NCBI RefSeq assembly: GCF_003352185.1
Contig: NZ_CP029608.1
Coordinates: 930,001 to 994,000 of the forward strand
Reading direction: 5' to 3'
Length of the DNA: 64,000 nt
From: Pseudomonas kribbensis
GTDB taxonomy: Bacteria > Pseudomonadota > Gammaproteobacteria > Pseudomonadales > Pseudomonadaceae
The position numbers and the translations under genes are program-made. Each line of letters opens with the position of its first letter. Within the stretch, counting starts at the first letter, position 1. The notes beneath the pieces were generated by a model that searched no databases, was not told the DNA's origin, and worked only from the letters and a program-made list of their open reading frames with translations. Below, in pieces: positions 22,482 to 31,223 of this stretch.

Positions 22482-22736
22482 AACGGGCTCCACAAACTAA
22501 GTGGCCCGATTATAGGGGCATGGCACCGACCAACCCAAGGCAAGAACCTCCCCGTCGACTTGCATCCGGTCGAATTTCTTTGAGCAAACCCGATTCCCGG
22601 GTGGTCACTTGAAGGCGTCGGCGTCTAGGGGAAACCCTGACACCTCTGGCGCCGAAGACAACTTTTGCAAGATAATCCGCCTTGCATTTGACGCCATGAC
22701 TTTGACATCTGCAAATCACCGTTTCAGGAGGCTTGG

Positions 22737-24926
22737 ATGCACAACGACGGGAACGTAGTGCCTTTGCACAAGGCCGCTACCGATCAGGCGACTCACTCGC
22801 CGCTCGCCCGCCTGCCTGTGATTCTGCTTCAGGTTCGCGACAAGGCTGCACAGCGCCTGCGCAACGGCCTGCAGGAACTGTTCGATAACGCCGACGATAC
22901 CCTGTTCGAAATGGCCGACCGGGCCCGCAACGACGTCGAACAGAACATCTTTTTCGAAGCCATGCGCGATCTGCGCCTCAAGCGCAAGAACATCGAGCGC
23001 GGCTTTCTCGAACAATTCTTCGAGGCCTTTGTCGGCCTCACTCAATATGATCCCGTGCCGAACGTCGTGCCTCACGCTTTGCAGTACGAGGACACTACGG
23101 CGCGCACCGACGACATGGAGCGCAGCGTCGCGATCGAAACGATGGTGGGGCGCGTACTGAATCGTGATGGTTTCGCCCTCGATCAATTGACCGCGCGATT
23201 CAATGCGCTGCTCGGCAAATCCCTGGACGATCAACACAACCCGCTGGGCCCGGCAATGCTGTGTGAGTATTTCCTCCAGGCCGGGCGCAACCTGGGCGTG
23301 GAGATCAAGGTCAAGCTGATCCTGCTCAAACTGTTCGAGCGCTATGTGCTGGCCGACACCGACCAACTTTTCGCGGAGGCCAACCAACTGTTGGTCGCCA
23401 CCGGGGTGTTGCCCGAGCTCAAGCCTGCACCGGCCCGCCGGGCCAGGGATCACGCCTCGGCCAGCGCGCACAGCGAGTTCGACGAACACGATCAATCGCC
23501 GGCGGACGCGGGCGTGCAGGAAGTTTTCGCTGCACTCCAGGAGTTGCTGTTGCACGTGCGCGGCAGCGTCGCGCCGACCCTTGAACCGAGTGCGGCACCC
23601 CAGCCGATTTCCACCCGTGACCTGCTGCGTCTGCTCTCGCACTTGCAGCAGTACGTGCCGGCGTTGGCGGGGCAGGAAGATTTCGATTTGCGCAATCAGC
23701 TTGAACAACTGCTGACCCGGGTCAGCGTGAAAAGCGGCAAATCGCGGATCGTCGGCGGTGCGGACGAGGACGTGATCAACCTGGTCGCGATGGTGTTCGA
23801 CTGCATTCTCGATGACCGCAACCTGCCGGATTCGCTCAAGGCGCTGATCGCCCGCTTGCAGATCCCGATGTTGAAAGTCGCGGTGATCGACAAGAGTTTT
23901 TTCAGTCGCAGCAGCCATCCGGCACGACGCCTGCTCAATGAGATCGCCGAAGCGGCCATGGGCTGGGGCGAATGCGACGGCGATGCGCGCGACAGCCTCT
24001 ATCTGCGCATCGAGCAAGTAGTGCAGCGCTTGCTGACGGATTTCGTCGATGACCCGGCGATTTTCTCCGAGTTGCTGGCGGACTTCCTCACCTTCACCAG
24101 CGACGAGCGCCGCCGCAGTGAACTGCTTGAGCAGCGCCTGCGCGATGCCGAAGAGGGCCGGGCGAAAACCGAACTGGCCCGCCTGCGTGTCGAACAGGCG
24201 TTGAACCAGGCGATGCTGGGCAAAGTCCTGCCACCGACGGTGGTGACCTTCGTCCAGGCGGCCTGGAGCAAAGTCTTGCTGCTGACGTGCCTCAAGCACG
24301 GCGATCAGTCCGCCGAATGGCAGGCCGACGTGCAGACCATGGAGCAGTTGATCTGGAGCGTGCAGCGTCACGAGGATGCCGAGTCGGGCCTGCGTTTGCT
24401 GTCACTGGTGCCGGGACTGCTCAAGTCGCTGCGTGACGGGTTGAGTAGCTCGGCGTTCGATCCGTTTGCCACCAGCGAGTTCTTCAGCGCGCTGGAAGCG
24501 TTGCACGTTCGTTTGCTCCGGCCTTGCACCGAGCCGGATCAGGCCGAGTCGCCGCCGATGATCCAGGTGTCTCAGGCCATCGTTTTGCAGACCGCCGAAG
24601 AAGGTCATCCGATGTTGGGCCCGGAGCGTTTGCCGGCCGATGACGCCAGTCTGCGTCAGGTCGACCAGTTGCGCCTGGGTAGCTGGGTGGCGTTCGAAGA
24701 GGATGAGGAACACACCTTGCGCTGCAAACTGGCGGCGATCATCGAGGCGACCGGCAAGTATGTGTTTGTCGACCGCACCGGAACGAAAGTGCAGGAGCGT
24801 AGCCGCATCGCACTGGCCATGGAGTTCCGTCGCGGGACGGTGCGGGCGCTGGATGACACCTTGCTGTTCGACCGCGCGCTGGAGTCGGTGCTCGGTAATC
24901 TGCGACGGCTCAATCGCGGCAAGTGA
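22737..24926 (+). CDS. DUF1631 family protein
   Basis: A 729-residue cytoplasmic protein of unknown function. It matches DUF1631 in its early helical block (LPVILLQVRDKAAQRLRNGLQELFDNADDTLFEMADRA in parts), the RNDVEQNIFFEAMRDLRLKR segment and the C-terminal LGSWVAFEEDEEHTLRCKLAAI region, which resembles a PilZ-like beta-barrel (about 645-715, ending with FVDRTG and RRGTVRALDD). A c-di-GMP link through that C-terminal part is an inference: the RxxxR motif of PilZ domains is not evident. No membrane segment. The same neighbour set occurs in P. aeruginosa. Confidence 0.85.
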   Translation: MHNDGNVVPLHKAATDQATHSPLARLPVILLQVRDKAAQRLRNGLQELFDNADDTLFEMADRARNDVEQNIFFEAMRDLRLKRKNIERGFLEQFFEAFVGLTQYDPVPNVVPHALQYEDTTARTDDMERSVAIETMVGRVLNRDGFALDQLTARFNALLGKSLDDQHNPLGPAMLCEYFLQAGRNLGVEIKVKLILLKLFERYVLADTDQLFAEANQLLVATGVLPELKPAPARRARDHASASAHSEFDEHDQSPADAGVQEVFAALQELLLHVRGSVAPTLEPSAAPQPISTRDLLRLLSHLQQYVPALAGQEDFDLRNQLEQLLTRVSVKSGKSRIVGGADEDVINLVAMVFDCILDDRNLPDSLKALIARLQIPMLKVAVIDKSFFSRSSHPARRLLNEIAEAAMGWGECDGDARDSLYLRIEQVVQRLLTDFVDDPAIFSELLADFLTFTSDERRRSELLEQRLRDAEEGRAKTELARLRVEQALNQAMLGKVLPPTVVTFVQAAWSKVLLLTCLKHGDQSAEWQADVQTMEQLIWSVQRHEDAESGLRLLSLVPGLLKSLRDGLSSSAFDPFATSEFFSALEALHVRLLRPCTEPDQAESPPMIQVSQAIVLQTAEEGHPMLGPERLPADDASLRQVDQLRLGSWVAFEEDEEHTLRCKLAAIIEATGKYVFVDRTGTKVQERSRIALAMEFRRGTVRALDDTLLFDRALESVLGNLRRLNRGK

Positions 24927-24989
24927 TCGCACGCCGGGGGCCGATCACGGCATACTGGGCGCAACACAGTCGGCGTTGAAGGAATCGGT

Positions 24990-25550
24990 ATGCAGTTGGA
25001 TCCCGCAAGCGGGTGGTGTCACGGGGTGCAGGTCTGCCCCTCGCCCAACTTCAATGAACGCCCGGCGGGCGAAGTCTCCCTGTTGGTCATCCACAACATC
25101 AGCCTGCCGCCGGCGCAGTTCGCCACCGGCAAGGTGCAGGAATTTTTCCAGAATCGTCTGGATGTCACGGAGCATCCCTATTTTGCAGGGATCGCCGACC
25201 TGCGCGTCTCTGCGCATTTCCTGATCGAACGTGACGGCAAGGTCACCCAGTTTGTCTCCTGCCTTGAGCGTGCCTGGCATGCCGGCGTGTCGGTGTTCGA
25301 AGGACGGGAAACCTGTAACGATTTTTCCGTGGGCATCGAACTCGAAGGCACCGATGATCTGCCGTTCACCGAGGCGCAGTATCAGGCGTTGGTCGTGCTG
25401 ACCCGGCATTTGCAAAAAGCGTTTCCAGCGATCACTGTCGAACGTATCTGCGGACATAGCGACATCGCACCCGGACGCAAGACCGACCCTGGACCCGCAT
25501 TCGACTGGGCACGCTACCGCGCCGCCCTGGCACAAGAGGAAGGACAATGA
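24990..25550 (+). CDS. ampD: 1,6-anhydro-N-acetylmuramyl-L-alanine amidase AmpD
   Basis: AmpD (186 residues) is the cytoplasmic zinc amidase that cleaves anhydromuropeptides during peptidoglycan recycling; its loss derepresses AmpC beta-lactamase. Zinc ligands are His35 (VIHNIS), His156 and Asp166 (CGHSDIAPGRKTDPGP), with Glu117 and Lys164 in catalytic positions. N-terminus SPNFNERP is typical. It has no signal peptide, fitting AmpD rather than the periplasmic paralogues. It overlaps ampE by four bases. Confidence 0.95.
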   Translation: MQLDPASGWCHGVQVCPSPNFNERPAGEVSLLVIHNISLPPAQFATGKVQEFFQNRLDVTEHPYFAGIADLRVSAHFLIERDGKVTQFVSCLERAWHAGVSVFEGRETCNDFSVGIELEGTDDLPFTEAQYQALVVLTRHLQKAFPAITVERICGHSDIAPGRKTDPGPAFDWARYRAALAQEEGQ

Positions 25551-26383
25551 GTTTTCTGGTGTTACTGCTGGCGGTATGGATCGAGAAGTTCTCGGCCCTG
25601 CGCCATCGGGTTCAACGCGATGGCGGATGGATCCGCGAACTGCACAAGCTTGAAAGCGGCAACCTGGCAAAACGGCCGTGGCTGGTGCTGGTCATTCTGG
25701 TGCTGCTGCCAGTGGCATTGCTGGGGTTGTTGCTGCTGGTGCTGGAGCCGGTTGCCTATGGCCTGCTGGCCCTGCCGGTGCATTTGCTGGTGGTGATTTA
25801 CAGCCTGGGGCGCGGCGATCTGCTCGGCGGTCTCGGCCCGTTCCGTGATGCCTGGCGTCGGGAAGACTTGCAAGCCGCCGCTCACGTGGCCAAGCGCGAT
25901 CTGGATATCTGCGCCGAAAGCGGTGAGCAATTGCTGGAACAAGTGCAGCGGCATCTGTTGTGGCAGGCCTACCAGAGCTTTTTCGCGGTGATTTTCTGGT
26001 ACTTCCTGCTTGGCCCGGTTGCCGCGCTCAGCTATCGCCTGCTGGCGCTCGCTGAAGAAAACGCACAGAACCCGGCACTGGCCGAGCGGGCAGGGCAGCT
26101 ACGGCACGCGTTCGACTGGGTGCCGGTGCGCCTGCTGGCGGCGAGTCTGGCTCTGGTCGGCAACTTCGTCGCGGTCAGCCGGATCATGCTGCATGAACTG
26201 TTGAACTGGAACATCAGCGCCGCGCAATTGATCAACAGGGTCGGCCTGGCCGCCGGAGAAATTCCGCCCGCCGTCGTCGGCCCGGAAGGCATCAACACCC
26301 TCGATTGCCTGTGGGAGCTGCTGCTGCGTGCAGCGGTGTTGTGGTACGCCGGGTTTGCCCTTTGGACCGTCCTGATCCACTGA
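25547..26383 (+). CDS. ampE: Regulatory signalling membrane protein AmpE
   Basis: AmpE (278 residues) is an inner-membrane protein coupled to ampD; its biochemical role remains unclear. Family features are MSFLVLLLAVWIEKFSALRHRVQ at the start (in part), helix pairs at about 45-85, the FWYFLLGPVAALSYRL segment near 145, VPVRLLAASLALVGNF near 195 and a last helix near 255-277. ATGA overlap with ampD indicates translational coupling. Confidence 0.92.
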   Translation: MSFLVLLLAVWIEKFSALRHRVQRDGGWIRELHKLESGNLAKRPWLVLVILVLLPVALLGLLLLVLEPVAYGLLALPVHLLVVIYSLGRGDLLGGLGPFRDAWRREDLQAAAHVAKRDLDICAESGEQLLEQVQRHLLWQAYQSFFAVIFWYFLLGPVAALSYRLLALAEENAQNPALAERAGQLRHAFDWVPVRLLAASLALVGNFVAVSRIMLHELLNWNISAAQLINRVGLAAGEIPPAVVGPEGINTLDCLWELLLRAAVLWYAGFALWTVLIH

Positions 26384-26406
26384 TGCCTGCCTGAAGATCA
26401 AAATGT

Positions 26407-26433
26407 CGCCCGAACGCAGCCCGCGTTCAGGCG
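26407..26433 (+). other. Stem-loop after ampE
   Basis: CGCCCGAACGC (26407-26417) pairs with GCGTTCAGGCG (26423-26433) with one mismatch around AGCCC. No T-run follows. Probably an mRNA 3'-end structure of ampDE; efficiency as terminator is doubtful. Confidence 0.5.
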
Positions 26434-26567
26434 ATCCTCTGCCGTTAACCTTAAGTTACAAAACCTCCCTTCGATTTGAGCTATACAGAGATAGCGCCCG
26501 ATAGTGGCTATCTGCTGTCGCCCTGCGCCTGCCAATAAAAACAAGAAAAAACCAAGGGAGACTTCCA

Positions 26568-28598
26568 GTGAAGAGCTTGCTCTATCCCGCCGTCTCGCTG
26601 ATGAACCGCCTGAGCTTCGGCATGAAGTTCAGCCTGATCAGCGTGCTGTTCCTGGTACCGATGCTGGTGACCAACTTCTATCTGGTGCGCGATTCCTATC
26701 GCGAATTCCAGGGCACCCGGGTGGAGTTGCAAAGCCTCGACCTGCTGGGCAGCAGCCTGACCCTGCGTCGGGATCTGGAAACCCTCAACAACCTGGTGCA
26801 GATCAACGTCACGCTCGGTCAGTCGGGCAAGGCCGGCAATGTCGAATCGCAAATCACCAGCCTCGAGCAAAACATTCTGGCGCGCCTGCAAGGGCTGACG
26901 GCCATGACCGAGGACCCGGAGCAAATCAAGGTCTTCGATGCCAAGCGCGATGAAATGATCGCCGCGTTCAAGGCCCAGCAAGCGGAGAACTCTCTGCAAA
27001 GCAAAAGCGCGCTGATCGGCAAACTGCTGGGTAGTGCGCAGATTTTCAGCCAGATCGTCGCCAGCCAAGCCGGCCTGAGCCGCGACACCCAGAGCGATAT
27101 TCGCCAACTCAGCGAACTGGTCACCGCGATCACGCCAGCCATCACCCAGACTCTTGGCGAAGGCCGGGCCATGGGCTCTTTTTCGTTGGGGCAGGGGTTT
27201 CTCAACAGTTCCTCCAGCACCCGCTTCGATGAGCTGCTGGCACAGATCGAAAAGCTTCAGGGCGAGTACGGGCTGAAACTGCAGGACGCGCTGGGCTCGA
27301 GCAAGGCCGCGCGGGATTCGCTGAGTGCGGCGGCCGACGCCAGCAAGGCCACGCTGAAGCAGGCCAGCGAAGTCTTCGAAGAGCAAGTGGTGGTCGCCGA
27401 GACCCTCGATGCGCCGTGGCAGGCTTTTTACGATCAGGTCACCGGGCTGATGGAGCGCACATATCAGCTCAACGAAGCCACCCTGAAATTCCTCGACACC
27501 CAATTACAACAGCGCCTGACACAGAACCGCACGCACATGGTGTTGCAGGCTGTGGCGCTGTCGGTGGTGTTCGTGCTGATTTTCTACCTCTATGGCGGCT
27601 TCTACGCCTCGACCCGCAATACGCTAAAACGTCTTGGCGCGATGATGGACAAAGTCGCGGCCGGGGACATGACGGTCAACTTCGTGGCCCATAGCCGCGA
27701 TGAGCTGGGCGAACTGGGCGAGGTGTTCAATGGCACGGTGCGCAAGATCCACGACCTGATCGAGCGGGTCGGGCAAACCGTCGGCGAGGTCGAGCGTCAG
27801 GCCGGGCAAGTGGAAGATGTCTCGGCGCAGAGCAACCAGGCCGTGGCCGGTCAGCGCACCCAGATCGAGCAGGTGGCCACGGCCATGAACCAGATGTCGG
27901 CGACCTCGCAGGAAGTTGCGCGCAGTGCGGCGGCTGCGGTGAGCAGCGCCCACAGCGTCAATGACGAAACCATCAGCGGACGTGGCCTGGTGGAGTCGCA
28001 GCAGGGCAGCATCGCGGCACTGGCCAGTGAGATCGATCAGTCGGTGCGGGTGATCAATCAGTTGGCCAGCGACAGCCAGTCGATCAGCAGCGTGCTGGAG
28101 GTGATCAAAAGCATTGCCGAGCAGACCAATCTGCTGGCCCTCAACGCGGCGATCGAGGCGGCGCGGGCCGGTGAGCAGGGCCGGGGCTTTGCGGTGGTGG
28201 CGGACGAAGTACGGACGCTGGCCAAACGCACTCAGCAATCGACCGAAGAAATCGAGCAGATGATCGCCAAGCTGCACGGCGGGGTCGGCGCGGCGGTGAA
28301 GGCCATGGGCGTCAGTCATTCGATGGCCAGCGGCACCGTCGGACAGTCGGAAAAGGTCCAGCAGGCGCTGGAGAACATCCTTGGTGCGGTAGGCATGATC
28401 GTCGATCAGAACCAGCAGATCGCCGCTGCCGTGGAGCAGCAGACCGCAGTGGCTCATGACATCGACCAGAACATCGTCGAAATCAACCGTGCCGGCGAGC
28501 GCACGGCCGAAGGTGCCTGTCAGACCGAAAGTGCCAGCCGGGCCCTGTCGGCGCAGGTGGTCGAGTTGAAGCAGTTGATCAGCGCCTTCCGGGTTTAA
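26568..28598 (+). CDS. Methyl-accepting chemotaxis protein
   Basis: A 676-residue chemoreceptor. TM1 is about residues 19-38 ([20 protein letters not shown]); the periplasmic sensor is unusually long (~39-323) and wholly helical with heptads, without a PAS/Cache signature. TM2 is about 324-343, followed by HAMP (~347-400) and the signalling hairpin with the conserved tip [20 protein letters not shown] near 518 and [15 protein letters not shown]. No C-terminal CheR-binding pentapeptide is seen. The counterpart beside ampE in P. aeruginosa is also a chemoreceptor. GCCCGATA at 26496-26503 resembles a FliA -10, but no matching -35 is clear. Confidence 0.9.
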   Translation: MKSLLYPAVSLMNRLSFGMKFSLISVLFLVPMLVTNFYLVRDSYREFQGTRVELQSLDLLGSSLTLRRDLETLNNLVQINVTLGQSGKAGNVESQITSLEQNILARLQGLTAMTEDPEQIKVFDAKRDEMIAAFKAQQAENSLQSKSALIGKLLGSAQIFSQIVASQAGLSRDTQSDIRQLSELVTAITPAITQTLGEGRAMGSFSLGQGFLNSSSSTRFDELLAQIEKLQGEYGLKLQDALGSSKAARDSLSAAADASKATLKQASEVFEEQVVVAETLDAPWQAFYDQVTGLMERTYQLNEATLKFLDTQLQQRLTQNRTHMVLQAVALSVVFVLIFYLYGGFYASTRNTLKRLGAMMDKVAAGDMTVNFVAHSRDELGELGEVFNGTVRKIHDLIERVGQTVGEVERQAGQVEDVSAQSNQAVAGQRTQIEQVATAMNQMSATSQEVARSAAAAVSSAHSVNDETISGRGLVESQQGSIAALASEIDQSVRVINQLASDSQSISSVLEVIKSIAEQTNLLALNAAIEAARAGEQGRGFAVVADEVRTLAKRTQQSTEEIEQMIAKLHGGVGAAVKAMGVSHSMASGTVGQSEKVQQALENILGAVGMIVDQNQQIAAAVEQQTAVAHDIDQNIVEINRAGERTAEGACQTESASRALSAQVVELKQLISAFRV

Positions 28599-28602
28599 GC
28601 AG

Positions 28603-28622
28603 CCTGCCTCTCCGGAGGCAGG
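28603..28622 (+). other. Stem-loop after the chemoreceptor gene
   Basis: CCTGCCTC, TCCG loop, GAGGCAGG, beginning five bases after the stop. No clear T-run, so possibly a weak or Rho-assisted 3' end. Confidence 0.5.
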
Positions 28623-28751
28623 TATGTCGGAATAATTTGTAGTACTTCTTTGCTTACGTTTGTAAGCAATTTCCTGATTTCCTCCGGGCTCTGATTTTTC
28701 GTCTTCAATGGATCAAGATCACATCAACTGACCGTTTGGAGGAGGCCACAC

Positions 28752-29141
28752 ATGTCTGTTGCAACCCTGGGAGTCCAGGGCCGCTGCGCCCACTGCCAGA
28801 CCACGCTGCTGCTCAAACCCTGGCAACTGAATGCCATCGCGATCAATGAACCGTTCACCTGCGCTCACTGCCAGAAAACCCTGGAGTTGCGCTGCCCGAA
28901 ACAGATCAGACGCTTCAAGTCCCTGGATTCGCTGGGCTGGTTACGCTTCAGTGCTTCGTTGACGGTGTGCACCGCGTTGCTGGTGGCGCTGGTGATGGAA
29001 TGGGTGGGACTGCTCAGTGTGACTGAACAGTTGAATGCTTCACTGATCGTGATTTTCGTGTACTTCGCGCTGGCACGTTTTGTTCGCCACCGTCAGCACA
29101 TGACCTTGATTCTCGATGCGGCGAAAGCCCACGGCGACTGA
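28752..29141 (+). CDS. Zinc-ribbon membrane protein of unknown function
   Basis: A 129-residue protein with two CxxC pairs, C12AHC15 and C37AHC40, plus Cys48, suggesting one zinc ribbon at the cytoplasmic N-terminus. Two membrane helices follow (about 62-85 and 91-110), with a basic loop after the second (ARFVRHRQH). The layout resembles small membrane-anchored rubredoxin/zinc-ribbon proteins but no family is recognised. A GGAGGAGG Shine-Dalgarno sits before the ATG. It converges with tatD, with stop codons adjacent. Confidence 0.7.
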   Translation: MSVATLGVQGRCAHCQTTLLLKPWQLNAIAINEPFTCAHCQKTLELRCPKQIRRFKSLDSLGWLRFSASLTVCTALLVALVMEWVGLLSVTEQLNASLIVIFVYFALARFVRHRQHMTLILDAAKAHGD

Positions 29142-29918
29142 CTACCAGCCGAACACTTCGCAGCAGTTGGCGGTGCTGGTCTCGGCAAGTTGTTCTGCAC
29201 TGATATTCATCAATCCCGCCAGCGCGTTGCAGATCGCCGGCAGATGCGCCGGTGTGTTACGCACGCCGGGGTACATGGCGGGCGCCATGTCCGGTGAGTC
29301 GGTTTCCAGCACCACCGAGCCCAGCGGTAAATCCGCCAGTACTCGATGCATGCGCAACGCTTGCGGCCAGGTCGGCGCGCCGCCGAGACCCAGTTTGAAC
29401 CCGAGTTTGATGTATTCCCGCGCCTCTTCACGGCTGCCGGCGAACGCGTGGATGATGCCTCCGCGCTTTAGCTTGAAGCGCTTGAGCGTGGCAATCACCG
29501 CCGCGTGGCTGCGCCGCACATGAATCAACGCCGGTAACTCGAAATCCGCTGCCAGTTGCAGTTGCGCGTCGAACAGCGTTTGCTGGCGTTCGCGGTCGAG
29601 GGTTTCGATGAAGTAATCCAGTCCGATTTCGCCGACAGCGCACAGTTGTCGATGACCGCGCAGCCGTGTCAGCCAGTCGCCCAACGCAAGCAAGTCTTCC
29701 GGCCGATGCTGATCCAGATACACCGGGTGCAAGCCGAAAGCCGCATACAGATCGGGATCGCCTTGCACCAGATCCCACACCCGCTGCCAGTTCCCCTCGT
29801 AGACCCCGAGCACCACCATCCGCCGCACCCCGAGGGCGCGGCTTTCGGTCAGCAGCGCCGCGCGGTCGGCGTCGAAGTCGGGGAAGTCCAGATGGGTGTG
29901 GCTGTCGATCAGCTCCAC
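29142..29918 (-). CDS. TatD-family metal-dependent hydrolase
   Basis: A 258-residue TatD-type DNase/hydrolase of the amidohydrolase barrel superfamily. Metal ligands are visible: His7 and His9 (DSHTHLDF), Glu in VGEIGLDY, His in PALIHVRRSH and in IIHAFAGS, and Asp in LETDSPDMAP. The sequence is closer to YjjV/YcfH-type paralogues than to TatD next to tatABC, and it stands beside cra rather than a translocase operon. It starts only three bases after the cra stop, so the two are probably cotranscribed. Confidence 0.88.
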   Translation of the reverse strand: MELIDSHTHLDFPDFDADRAALLTESRALGVRRMVVLGVYEGNWQRVWDLVQGDPDLYAAFGLHPVYLDQHRPEDLLALGDWLTRLRGHRQLCAVGEIGLDYFIETLDRERQQTLFDAQLQLAADFELPALIHVRRSHAAVIATLKRFKLKRGGIIHAFAGSREEAREYIKLGFKLGLGGAPTWPQALRMHRVLADLPLGSVVLETDSPDMAPAMYPGVRNTPAHLPAICNALAGLMNISAEQLAETSTANCCEVFGW

Positions 29919-29921
29919 GGC

Positions 29922-30917
29922 TCAGTCCCGGTGAATACGCTGCTTGAAGGTACGGGCGATGGCCTGCACGCCAGGCTGGTAATCAGATTGCTCGACCGCC
30001 GCCAGCGCCAGTTCCAGCGCCTTGTCGGCGATCAACTGGTGCTGCTGGGCCATGGCGTTGACCGGCAGCGGCAGGAAGTCCAGCAACTGGGTGTCGCCAA
30101 ACGTGCCGAGACGCAGCGGGCGGTTTTTCAGCGGGAAGTCATGCAGCGCATCGAACACGCCCTGCAACAGCACGTAGGACGTGGTCACCAGCGCATCCGG
30201 CAAATGCCCGAGGCGTTGCAGGAGTTCTTCCATCAATTGCTTGCCGCACTCGCGGCTGAAGGACTCGGCGTGCTCGACCAGCACTTCGCCCTTGAAGCCG
30301 GCGAGGGCCTGTTTGAAACCGGCGGCACGCTCCTGGCTGATGCTCAGTTCCGGGCGGGCGCCCAGCAGCACGATCTGTTTCGGCTGCGGGTCGAGCAGGC
30401 TTTCGGTCAGGTGCAGGCTGGCCTCGCGGTCGTCGCTGACCACCGAGCAGAAGTGTTCCGGATCCATCACCCGGTCGATGGCGATGACCGGCAAGCCCTT
30501 GGCCTGCAACTGGCGGTAGCTGTCGTCACCGGCTGGCAGGCAACTGGCGACGATCAACGCATCACAGCGTCGGGCGCGGAACAGTTGCAGCAGTTGCCGT
30601 TCGCTGTCCGGCGCATCGTCGGAGCTGGCGATCAACAACTGATAGCCGCGCGCCCGGGCGCCTTGTTCCAGCAGCTTGGCGATCCGCGCGTAGCTGGGGT
30701 TTTCCAGATCCGGCAGGATAAAACCCAGGGTCCGGGTGTGCCGACTGCGCAGCCCGGCCGCCTGTGGATTGGGAGTAAAGCCGTGCTGATCGACCACCGC
30801 CCGCACCCGCTCGACGGTCGCGGTGCTGATGCGTTGCTGTTCGGCCTTGCCGTTGATGACGTAGCTGGCGGTGGTCACGGACACTCCGGCCAACCGCGCG
30901 ATATCACTGAGTTTCAA
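29922..30917 (-). CDS. cra: Catabolite repressor-activator, fructose regulator
   Basis: Cra/FruR (331 residues) is a LacI-type repressor that in pseudomonads responds to fructose-1-phosphate and controls fruBKA. The helix-turn-helix LSDIARLAGVSVTTASYVIN and hinge QAAGLRSRHTRTLGF are followed by a periplasmic-binding-protein-like sensor (FILPDLENPSYARIAKLLEQ). The start is a TTG at 30917: KLSDIAR is the conserved N-terminus and AGGAAA lies upstream at good spacing; an upstream in-frame ATG (31004) would add 29 residues unlike the family. Divergent from fruB, with its operator in between. Confidence 0.92.
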   Translation of the reverse strand: MKLSDIARLAGVSVTTASYVINGKAEQQRISTATVERVRAVVDQHGFTPNPQAAGLRSRHTRTLGFILPDLENPSYARIAKLLEQGARARGYQLLIASSDDAPDSERQLLQLFRARRCDALIVASCLPAGDDSYRQLQAKGLPVIAIDRVMDPEHFCSVVSDDREASLHLTESLLDPQPKQIVLLGARPELSISQERAAGFKQALAGFKGEVLVEHAESFSRECGKQLMEELLQRLGHLPDALVTTSYVLLQGVFDALHDFPLKNRPLRLGTFGDTQLLDFLPLPVNAMAQQHQLIADKALELALAAVEQSDYQPGVQAIARTFKQRIHRD

Positions 30918-31062
30918 CCCGGGATTTCCTTGTTTTTTCGAGCTTGCCGCCACATTTTCGCCAATCCTACCCGATTCAGGCAGGCGACCATTGTCGCAGC
31001 GCATCCGACAAGTTGGACTTCAAGGATGAGACATTATCGAGTAACGTGCCGATCAATCTAGA

Positions 31063-31074
31063 TTAAACGTTTCA
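31063..31074 (+). promoter_or_regulatory. Cra (FruR) operator upstream of fruB
   Basis: TTAAACGTTTCA matches the known Pseudomonas Cra operator. It lies 149 bases before fruB and 145 bases before cra, so it can repress fruBKA and perhaps cra. No second copy is seen in the 306-base intergenic region. Confidence 0.8.
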
Positions 31075-31223
31075 GCAAGCGTATTTTCTACGTTTTAGGT
31101 GCCTTTGGCCGGTTCTGCCGTGAAACCGCCAAAACTGCCTCCTGAAAGGGAAGCCTACAAGCGCCTAAGCTGCAACCATTCAAAACAATACCTGGCGCAC
31201 CAACGCGTCAAAAAGGAGATCGC

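Noticed and set aside
26496..26503. FliA (sigma-28) promoter for the chemoreceptor gene
   Set aside because: GCCCGATA resembles the -10 box, but no TCAAG/TAAAG-type -35 lies 15 bases upstream, so it was only mentioned in the gene entry.
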